From the NCBI GenBank assembly GCA_016124615.1, contig WGNF01000011.1, positions 62,001-126,000 of the forward strand: a stretch of DNA of 64,000 bases, read 5' to 3'. The notes below the pieces were generated by a model. The model was not told the origin of the DNA, ran no database searches, and saw nothing but the letters and a program-made list of their open reading frames with translations. Shown here piece by piece: positions 58,436 through 64,000 of this stretch. Positions within the stretch are counted from its first letter, which is position 1. Each line of letters opens with the position of its first letter. The position numbers and the translations under genes were made by a program. Source of the DNA: Paracoccaceae bacterium (GTDB lineage: Bacteria; Pseudomonadota; Alphaproteobacteria; Rhodobacterales; Rhodobacteraceae).

Positions 58436-58915
58436 TCAGCGGTCCAGCCAGGCGGCGAGGCCCTCCAGCGTCTGCAACCCGTATTCCACCGCGCCGAAGC
58501 CGATGACCACCTGACGCCGCGCGCGGCTGGGGTGGAGCTGGCGCATCGTCAGCACCGTCTTGCCGTCGGCTTGCTCGTCGAAGGTCACCGTAACGCGGAA
58601 ACGGTCGGGGTCGTCGGGGTCGGGCGTGCCATAGTCCATCACGATCCGCTCGTTCGGCACAATCTCCAGAAAGCGCATGAGGTTCGGGAAGCGCTGCTTC
58701 CGCCCCTCGAATACGCCCACCATGTCGAACCGCCAGACTCCGCCCTCGCGGATATCGGCCTCGTGCGTTTCGATGCTGAGACCAGCCGGGCCGTACCATT
58801 CGGTCAGCGCCTTGGGGTCCATCCAGGCGGCAAAGACCTTTTCGCGCGGGTGGTTGAGCAGCTTCACCAGCACGATTTCGCGGTCGAGCGACCAGGTCTC
58901 AAACAGGCTTGCCAT
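58436..58915 (-). CDS. SRPBCC/AHSA1-family protein
   Basis: 159-residue START-like (AHSA1) domain protein: LNHPREKVFAAWMDPKALTE, EADIREGGVWRFDM and TVTFDEQADGKTVLTM, ending in a C-terminal helix LEGLAAWLDR. Such proteins bind hydrophobic ligands and very often form an operon with an ArsR regulator, as here; the two genes overlap by 17 bp if the ATG at 58915 is used. Function not known in detail. Confidence 0.85.
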   Translation of the reverse strand: MASLFETWSLDREIVLVKLLNHPREKVFAAWMDPKALTEWYGPAGLSIETHEADIREGGVWRFDMVGVFEGRKQRFPNLMRFLEIVPNERIVMDYGTPDPDDPDRFRVTVTFDEQADGKTVLTMRQLHPSRARRQVVIGFGAVEYGLQTLEGLAAWLDR

Positions 58916-59255
58916 GTCCGCCACCATCCTCTTCCGTCTTGTCCAGGTAGACTTCCAGCCGATCCAACCGCTCGGCCCAACGTCGGCGTTCCGCTTCCAT
59001 CCAGTCCGCCGCCTCGTCGAACCGCGCAGGCACCAGTCGGCACCAGCGGCTGCGCCCGCGCTTCTCGCTGACGATCAGCCCGCAATCTTCCAGCACCTTG
59101 AGATGTTGGGCGAAGGAGGGCAGCGCCATGTCGAAAGGCTCGGCCAGGGCACGGACCGGCAACTCGCCCTCAACCAGCCGCGACACCACAGCGCGACGGG
59201 TCGGGTCACTGAGCGCGTGAAAGGAGAGGTCGAGCGGGTTCGAATGGTAAGGCAT
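58899..59255 (-). CDS. ArsR-family regulator
   Basis: 118-residue winged-helix protein: LSDPTRRAVVSRLVEGELPV, then AEPFDMALPSFAQHLKVLED and the wing VSEKRGRSRWCRL. It lacks the CVC metal motif of arsenic sensors, so it belongs to the non-metal subgroup usually paired with SRPBCC proteins. First gene of the pair. The upstream gap holds two AAGGCA...TGCCTT palindromes shared with the divergent reductase gene. Confidence 0.88.
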   Translation of the reverse strand: MPYHSNPLDLSFHALSDPTRRAVVSRLVEGELPVRALAEPFDMALPSFAQHLKVLEDCGLIVSEKRGRSRWCRLVPARFDEAADWMEAERRRWAERLDRLEVYLDKTEEDGGGHGKPV

Positions 59256-59296
59256 ACGGCTTGGTAAAGCGGGTCGAGCGTGTGGTCAACAATAAA

Positions 59297-59344
59297 AAGG
59301 TACTTGCCTTAGTGTCCGATGTTGAATACAAAGGCACATGCCTT
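59297..59344. promoter_or_regulatory. Two AAGGCA-N2-TGCCTT palindromes between ArsR and reductase genes
   Basis: AAGGTACTTGCCTT (59297-59310, one mismatch) and AAGGCACATGCCTT (59331-59344, perfect 6-2-6) are 34 bp apart, and both are followed by AGT. They lie in the 108-bp divergent intergenic region, so an ArsR dimer pair could control both genes. Confidence 0.6.
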
Positions 59345-59363
59345 AGTATTTAGGAGAACTCCG

Positions 59364-60005
59364 ATGGCCGTTCGTGTCGATCTCATGATCTCTCTCGATG
59401 GTTTCGCGACAACGACGGACCAGACGCCCGAAGCCCCGTTCGGCGAGGACTGGTCGCGCCTCGTCAGCGCATACGTCGCAACGCGCACATTCCGCGAACG
59501 CGTGTTCAAGGATTCCAGCGGGGCCGGGACCACGGGTGTCGATGACGACTACGCAAAAGCGTACTTCGCCAATGTCGGTGCCGAAATCATGGGCGCCGGC
59601 ATGTTCGGGCTCCACGCCTTCCCCGACGATCCGAACTGGCGTGGCTGGTGGGGTGATGAGCCTCCGTTCCGCGCCCCGGTCTTCGTCCTGACTCACAAGC
59701 CGCGCGCCTCGATCAAAATGGCGGGCGGCACGACATTCCATTTCCTCGCCACGACACCGACCGAGGCGCTGCGGCAGGCTGTTGCCGTCGCCGATGGAAA
59801 AGATGTCCGGGTCGGTGGCGGCGCCAGCGTCGTGCGCGACTTCCTGAAGGCGGGTCTTGTTGACCACTTCCACGTCGCCATCACCCCGATCCTGCTCGGG
59901 CGCGGCATCCGCCTCTGGGACGATCTGCGCGGCCTCGAAGCTGGCTACACAGTCAAGGCGGAAACGGCAGAGAGTGGCATCGTCCACCTGACCTTCCGAC
60001 GCTAG
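59364..60005 (+). CDS. RibD-C / dihydrofolate reductase-like protein
   Basis: 213-residue protein with the RibD C-terminal (DHFR-like) fold: VRVDLMISLDGFATT at the start, GGTTFHFL in mid-sequence, DVRVGGGASVVRDFLKAGLV and ITPILLGRGIRLWDDL. This YyaP/YwjB-type group probably reduces a small molecule with NADPH, but few substrates are known. TAGGAGAA precedes the ATG. It is divergent from, and probably regulated by, the ArsR protein. Confidence 0.87.
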   Translation: MAVRVDLMISLDGFATTTDQTPEAPFGEDWSRLVSAYVATRTFRERVFKDSSGAGTTGVDDDYAKAYFANVGAEIMGAGMFGLHAFPDDPNWRGWWGDEPPFRAPVFVLTHKPRASIKMAGGTTFHFLATTPTEALRQAVAVADGKDVRVGGGASVVRDFLKAGLVDHFHVAITPILLGRGIRLWDDLRGLEAGYTVKAETAESGIVHLTFRR

Positions 60006-60241
60006 CCGCGTGCCTCAGACTCCAGCCGTTCATGATCGAGGTCGGGCATCCGGGAGCGGACCAGCTGTCCCTTCTGGGTTCACGGCAGATCGCAGGAGGA
60101 CAGGTCGCGCCGACCTTCGGGCAGGATGGGCGAGAGGATTCGCCAAACCTCTGCAAGCATGCACAGGACCCTTGCGGTGGTCGGGGATTTCTCCGGCCAC
60201 GAGCGGCCTTAAGTTAAAGGGGCAAGCCAACGGAGGACCCC

Positions 60242-60838
60242 ATGAGCAACGTCAAACTCGCGATCGTCTACTATTCCACCTACGGCACCAACCACCAGAT
60301 GGCGGAAATCGCCATGGCCGCGGCCCGCGACGCCGGGGCCGAGGTGCGCCTGCGCCGCGTCGCCGAGACCGCGCCGACCGAGGTCGTGAACGGCCAGGAA
60401 GCCTGGAAGACGCATGTCGAAAAGACCGCCCATGTCGCCATCGCCACGCCCGACGACATGGAATGGGCCAATGCCTATCTCTTCTCCGCCCCCACCCGCT
60501 TCGGCAATGCGCCGAGCCAGATGCGCGCTTTTATCGACACGCTGGGTGGGCTCTGGTTCAACGGGAAGCTGGCAAACAAGCCGGTCAGCGCCATGACCAG
60601 TGCGCAAAACCCGCATGGCGGGCAGGAAGCGACGCTGCTGAGCCTTTACACCACGTTCATGCACTGGGGCTCGATCATCGTGGCGCCGGGCTATACCGAC
60701 GGCGCGGTCTTTGGCGCGGGCGGCAACCCCTACGGCTACAGCCACACCCAAGGCACGGAACTGGACGAAAAGGCCGCCGCCGCAATCTCGCATCAGGCGA
60801 AACGTCTGGTCGCGATGGCGGAGAAGCTGGCGATGTGA
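60242..60838 (+). CDS. wrbA: NAD(P)H:quinone oxidoreductase, WrbA type
   Basis: 198-residue flavodoxin-fold quinone reductase. FMN-binding loops are [34 protein letters not shown] and [20 protein letters not shown], followed by [11 protein letters not shown]. WrbA reduces quinones by two electrons and protects against redox stress. GGAGGA precedes the ATG, and a textbook terminator follows. The 236 bp upstream show no other gene. Confidence 0.93.
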   Translation: MSNVKLAIVYYSTYGTNHQMAEIAMAAARDAGAEVRLRRVAETAPTEVVNGQEAWKTHVEKTAHVAIATPDDMEWANAYLFSAPTRFGNAPSQMRAFIDTLGGLWFNGKLANKPVSAMTSAQNPHGGQEATLLSLYTTFMHWGSIIVAPGYTDGAVFGAGGNPYGYSHTQGTELDEKAAAAISHQAKRLVAMAEKLAM

Positions 60839-60859
60839 TCTTCGGCCGCATCGGGCCCT

Positions 60860-60891
60860 AGAGCAGCGCCCAAGCCGGGCGCTGCTCTTTT
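60860..60891 (+). terminator. Rho-independent terminator after wrbA
   Basis: AGAGCAGCGCCC (60860-60871), loop AAGCC, GGGCGCTGCTCT (60877-60888), then TTT. Perfect 12-bp stem with a T-run. Confidence 0.85.
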
Positions 60892-61176
60892 CCCGATAGT
60901 GCTCCGGGCGTTCTATCAGGTTATTTTCGTTTGATACGGCAATCGGGGCTGGTTCTGTTCAGCGGGCGAACCTTCTGTCCGTGAACCCGGCAGCAGGCCG
61001 TAGCGGCCCCCCCGAGAGTGAAGGTGCGGCGCGCAGTTGGGTCAGGTTTGCGCCCCATGCACGAACCCGCTTCGCGGGAGGGGCGCGAGCGGTGAGGTAG
61101 CCCGGCGATCGTAAGCTTTGGGCGCGGAGAGGCCGCGGCGTGACCATGGAGTTCCCTTCAACGAGAGAAACTCGCC

Positions 61177-61427
61177 ATGGCACACTTGCCTATCAAGACA
61201 TCCGTCACACCGCTTCGCCAGCGCATGCAGCAGGACATGCAGATGCGCGGCCTGGGGCGGCATACCCAGCATGACTACATTCGTCATGTCCGCAGCTTCG
61301 CCTCATTTCTCGACCGGGCGCCGGACACCGCGACGGCCGAAGACATCCGGCGCTTCCAGCTGCATCAGCATGAGACCGGCGTGAGCGCGTCGACGATCAA
61401 CGGCGCGGTCTCGGCACTGCGCTTTCC
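61177..61427 (+). pseudogene. Integrase/tyrosine recombinase N-terminal fragment
   Basis: About 83 residues of a SAM-like core-binding domain: PLRQRMQQDMQMRGLGRHTQ, HDYIRHVRSFASFLDR and SASTINGAVSALRF. This is the start of the tyrosine recombinase that accompanies IS91-group elements. The catalytic domain is missing: at about 61424 the sequence changes into an IS256 fragment in antisense. The ATG follows ACGAGAGA. Non-functional. Confidence 0.7.
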
Positions 61428-61585
61428 CAGTCCCGGTCGCGATACCCGTTGCGCTGCGCCAGCCGCGCCGGGTCCTTCTCGCCATAGGCCGCGCCGGTCG
61501 CGGCACCGACCTCCAGCTCCATCAGCCGTTCGGCGTCGGGGGTCTTCTCGACAAAGTCGCGCGGGTTCATCATGTCGGTGGTCAT
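61424..61585 (-). pseudogene. IS256-family transposase N-terminal fragment
   Basis: About 54 residues: TPDAERLMELEVGAATGAAY and KDPARLAQRNGYRDRDWES match the N-terminal region of IS256/mutator transposases. The reading frame is cut after DWES, at the junction with the integrase fragment. The region 61586-61690 is probably the transposon's 5' leader and end. Confidence 0.75.
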
Positions 61586-61689
61586 CGGTGAAATCTCCGG
61601 TCCAGGTTGGTGTCAGCAACCAGACCCTACCGGAACATCGCCGATGACCACCTCGACCAGAACCTACACCACGCTCAGGGACATGATCC

Positions 61690-62229
61690 CCGCTCCCGCC
61701 TTCGGAACGGTTGGTGGGAATTCTCCACCCGATTGTTCGCCCAGCGGCCAGTCTCCTGCCGGTCGCCGATGCCGAGCACTCGCAGGGCGGCGCCGTAGGA
61801 GCGGAGTCTGTCCGTGACGATCGCCTGGGCAGGACCATGCCGCTTTAAGGATTTCCTGAGGAATTTCAATGCCGCGTTCTTGTCTCGCGTCTTCGTCACG
61901 AAGCTCTCGAGGACTTCGCCTTCGTGATCGATGGCTTGCCGGAGGTAGTGCCGCTCGCCATTGATCTTCACGAAGGCCTCGTCGAGGTGCCACCCCCAGT
62001 GGCTTGACCGCATGCCCTCGACGCGCCGCTTGCGGATCTCTGCTGCGAACAACGGCCCGAACCGATGCCACCAGAACCGAACCGTCTCGTGACAGATGTC
62101 GATCCCCCGCTCGTGCAGAAGATCCTCGACGTTGCAAAGCGACAGCGGGAACCGGATGTACATCATCACCGCCAGGCGGATGATCGCCGGGCTCGTCTTG
62201 AAGTACTGGAAAGGGGAGCGCTGGGTCAT
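61690..62229 (-). pseudogene. IS6-family transposase, C-terminally truncated
   Basis: About 180 residues of an IS26/IS6-type DDE transposase. All catalytic acids remain: HLDEAFVKINGE, IVTDRLRSYG and NRVENSHQPFRRRER. The usual C-terminal 40 or so residues are missing; similarity ends at RRRERG, where the IS256 5' end begins. A short non-native tail leads to a stop at 61675. Probably inactive. Confidence 0.8.
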
Positions 62230-62310
62230 GGCCGGACGCTACCCGGCCCCCTGTCCCGCCTCAAGCGAAGTTCTCCTGACAGAGCTCTCTTGCTCTGATC
62301 GAGCCCGGGA

Positions 62311-62322
62311 CGGTATTACGAT
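62311..62322. promoter_or_regulatory. GTATTACGAT motif upstream of the FadR-type gene
   Basis: GTATTACGAT (62313-62322) lies 67 bp before the GntR/FCD start and recurs exactly at 63343-63352 before the next gene. The core resembles the FadR-subfamily form TNGT-N3-ACNA with one mismatch. A candidate autoregulatory site. Confidence 0.4.
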
Positions 62323-62388
62323 CACACGGCATTGACGCGGAGGCCCCACTCGGTCAATTGGACGCGGTCATCATCCTCGGAGACGAAA

Positions 62389-63132
62389 ATGAACAATGAT
62401 CACCCGATGCGCGAACCGGTTGGGTCGGCTGTCCGTGATCATGCGATCCACATCGTCAAGAAGACGTCCGCACCCTTGCGGCGTGACGTGGTGGATGCCT
62501 TGCGCAAGGCGATCGTCGACGGGCGTCTCGCGCCGGGGAGCCGACTGATCGAGCGCGAACTGATCGAGATGACCGGTGTCTCGCGCACCGTAATCCGCGA
62601 GGCGCTGCGACAACTTGAATCCGAGTCGATCATCGAGACGATCCCGAACAAGGGGCCCATCGTGCGCCGCCTGACCCGCGCGGAAGCGGTCGATCTTTAT
62701 GCCATCCGAGCGGTGCTGGAAGGTCTTGCGGCCCGTTCGTACGTGGCAAAGGCATCCGACGCCGACATCTTGGCGCTTGGAGAAGCGCTTGACCGGACGG
62801 TCGCCGCTTATGAAGCGGGCGACCCGGACGAGATTCTGTCGGTCAAGAATGCGTTCTACAACACCCTGTTCGCGGGTGCCGACAGCGAGATTCTATCGTC
62901 TATGATCGCCAGCCTGCATGCCCGCGTCTGGCGCTGGCGCGCGTTGGGGCTTGGTCACCCGAAGCGTACGCAAAACCGCTCGCAGGAAAGTATCACCGGA
63001 TTGCGTGATCTTTACGACGCGTTGAAGGCACGCGACGCTGACCGAGCAGAGCGGGTGGCCCGGCAGGAAGTGACCAACGCCGGTGCCGAGATCATGCGGA
63101 TCTTCGCGGAAACCGACACCGCAAGCCTCTGA
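62389..63132 (+). CDS. GntR-family regulator, FadR/FCD type
   Basis: 247-residue regulator: GntR winged helix (LRRDVVDALRKAIVDGRLAP, then ELIEMTGVSRTVIREALRQL) and an FCD ligand domain (DLYAIRAVLEGLAARSYVAK onward). FCD regulators usually sense organic acids or sugar acids and repress the adjacent catabolic genes. It is followed by an oxidoreductase gene with a matching motif at its promoter. ATG at 62389 follows GGAGACG. Confidence 0.9.
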   Translation: MNNDHPMREPVGSAVRDHAIHIVKKTSAPLRRDVVDALRKAIVDGRLAPGSRLIERELIEMTGVSRTVIREALRQLESESIIETIPNKGPIVRRLTRAEAVDLYAIRAVLEGLAARSYVAKASDADILALGEALDRTVAAYEAGDPDEILSVKNAFYNTLFAGADSEILSSMIASLHARVWRWRALGLGHPKRTQNRSQESITGLRDLYDALKARDADRAERVARQEVTNAGAEIMRIFAETDTASL

Positions 63133-63322
63133 CTTTCCAAACGAATACACTGGCCACCGCGCAGATGGCGACCGTGATTGGGAAGCTGTGGCGAGCGTGC
63201 GCCACGGGCCCTGTCCCGGCCAAACAAAACGCTCCCTAACCATTCTGCCCTGACCGCTCGGATGCGCACCACCGCGTCCGACAGCGCCGATGCGCCGACC
63301 AGCGGCGGGGCGTGCATCTGGC

Positions 63323-63361
63323 TTGACTGGCTTAAGATGATTGTATTACGATATTACGGTA
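63323..63361 (+). promoter_or_regulatory. Promoter with FadR-type operator for the oxidoreductase gene
   Basis: TTGACT (63323-63328), 18 bp, TACGAT (63347-63352) form a promoter. TTGTATTACGA (63341-63351) matches the FadR-subfamily consensus TNGT-N3-ACNA and overlaps the -10 box; a partial ATATTACGG copy follows. It shares GTATTACGAT with the site before the regulator gene. The rest of the 253-bp gap (63133-63385) shows nothing else. Confidence 0.5.
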
Positions 63362-63385
63362 AGAACATCGCAGCGGGGATCGGGA

Positions 63386-64000
63386 TGAGCACTCAGAAGG
63401 TCAGGATCGGCATCATCGGCCTCGGGCGATGGGCGCGCGTGCTCACGCGGGCCTCCAGGCTGTCCAGCGAAATTGAAATCGTTGCAGGTTTCAGCCGCTC
63501 GCAGGAAAAGCGGGATGCATTCACCGCCGACACCGGCATCGCCTCGGCGGCCAGCCTCGATGAGCTGCTGGCCCGCGAGGATATTGCCGGCGTGATCCTG
63601 ACGGTGCCGAACGAACAGCACCTGCCAGTGGCCGAAGCGGTCGCCAGGGCCGGCAAGCACATCTATACCGAGAAACCGATTGCCAGCACGCTTGATGACG
63701 GCTTTGCGATCGAGGCGCTGCAGGCAACCTATGGCGTCACCGTCACGGTGGGCCACAGTGCGCGCCTGCTTGGCGGCATCCGCGAGATGCGGCGGCGGAT
63801 CGATGCCGGGGAATTGGGGCGGGTCGGATTCATCGAGACGAACTTCTCCAACGAGCGCGCGCTGGAACTGACGCCGCAGACATGGCGGTGGTACAAGAAC
63901 CGCGCGCCCGGAGGACCGCTGTCGCAACTTGCCATCCACATGTTCGACGTGGTCCAATACCTTGGCGGCGATGCCGTGTCGGCGACCTCGATCGCCTCGA
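63386..64000 (+). CDS. Gfo/Idh/MocA-family oxidoreductase, partial (runs off the window)
   Basis: First 205 codons. The N-terminal Rossmann fold has RIGIIGLGRWARVLTR, the family motifs ILTVPNEQHLPVAEAV and IYTEKPIAS (EKP, catalytic Lys) and the GHSARLL strand; the start of the C-terminal domain follows with LSQLAIHMFDVVQYLGG. Such enzymes oxidise sugars, inositols or related polyols with NAD(P). ATG at 63386 follows GGGGATCGGG. It is controlled, by inference, by the upstream FadR-type protein. Confidence 0.9.

Larger units (their letters stand above)
60960..62290. mobile_element. Nest of broken mobile elements
   Basis: The region contains, in order, a possible element end (60960-61176, with TCGCGGGAG-type palindromic ends CCGCTTCGCGGG), the N-terminal part of an integrase gene, an IS256-type transposase N-terminal fragment on the opposite strand, and an IS6-family transposase missing its C-terminus. 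Every gene is broken at its junction with the next, as expected from insertions followed by deletions. A possible IS6-type end lies near 62284 (GAGCTCTGTCAGG on the minus strand). None looks able to move itself. Confidence 0.7.

Noticed and set aside
1..64000. CRISPR array, tRNA, rRNA or prophage
   Set aside because: No regularly spaced repeats, no cloverleaf-like or rRNA-like sequence and no phage structural genes were seen on reading the window; a tRNA or covariance-model scan was not possible.

Overview
The window is GC-rich, densely packed alphaproteobacterial DNA. Its gene content and style point to the Rhodobacteraceae/Paracoccaceae: form I CO dehydrogenase, TctCBA tripartite tricarboxylate transporters, MmgE/PrpD-family enzymes, efeUOB, and a G-tract hairpin element of the kind scattered through Rhodobacter-type genomes. 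This assignment is inference; no rRNA or other phylogenetic marker lies in the window. No tRNA, rRNA, CRISPR array or intact prophage was seen.

Layout. 0.1-2.5 kb: Rieske oxygenase plus reductase of the glycine-betaine demethylase type (gbcAB). 2.5-4.5 kb: OmpR/EnvZ-type two-component system facing a small secreted protein gene, with three 10-bp-spaced repeats in the shared intergenic region. 5-6.3 kb: fatty acid hydroxylase and a small Cys-rich secreted protein. 6.3-11.2 kb: ribose-type sugar ABC transporter next to an unusual regulator that carries a LacI-type helix-turn-helix in front of a GntR/FCD protein. 11.3-12.4 kb: GSU2403-type nucleotidyltransferase-fold protein behind two matched palindromes.

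12.5-22.4 kb is a catabolic island of unknown substrate: tctCBA, an SDR lacking the usual catalytic Ser and Tyr, a phosphosulfolactate synthase (ComA) family protein, three MmgE/PrpD proteins and a GntR/UTRA regulator. 22.4-37.7 kb is a second module: a TrmB-type regulator, a mesaconyl-CoA hydratase-like protein, a split biotin-dependent acyl-CoA carboxylase with its own BioY biotin transporter, a tctCBA-aconitase operon, an enolase-superfamily protein and an ADP-forming acyl-CoA synthetase. Related GTAGTTG/CAACTAC palindromes lie at three of its promoters, so the module looks like one TrmB regulon.

37.7-40.8 kb: a two-gene ChrA transporter, a LysR regulator and a YeiH-type membrane protein. 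41-49.7 kb: an MHYT-LytTR membrane regulator and coxMSL-DEFG; CoxL carries the AYRCSFR loop of true aerobic CO dehydrogenase, so the organism can probably oxidise CO. 49.8-53.9 kb: efeUOB iron uptake. 54-60.8 kb: small secreted protein, LysR, hmgA with its MarR regulator, ArsR/SRPBCC pair, RibD-C reductase and wrbA. The fahA gene that should follow hmgA is cut off and joined to the tail of an unrelated DUF900 hydrolase. 60.9-62.3 kb: a graveyard of broken integrase, IS256 and IS6 genes. 62.3-64 kb: a FadR-type regulator and the start of a Gfo/Idh/MocA oxidoreductase that runs off the window.

The best candidates for undescribed biology are the ComA/PrpD/SDR/Tct island, the TrmB-controlled carboxylase regulon, the LacI-GntR fusion regulator and the palindrome-fronted nucleotidyltransferase.
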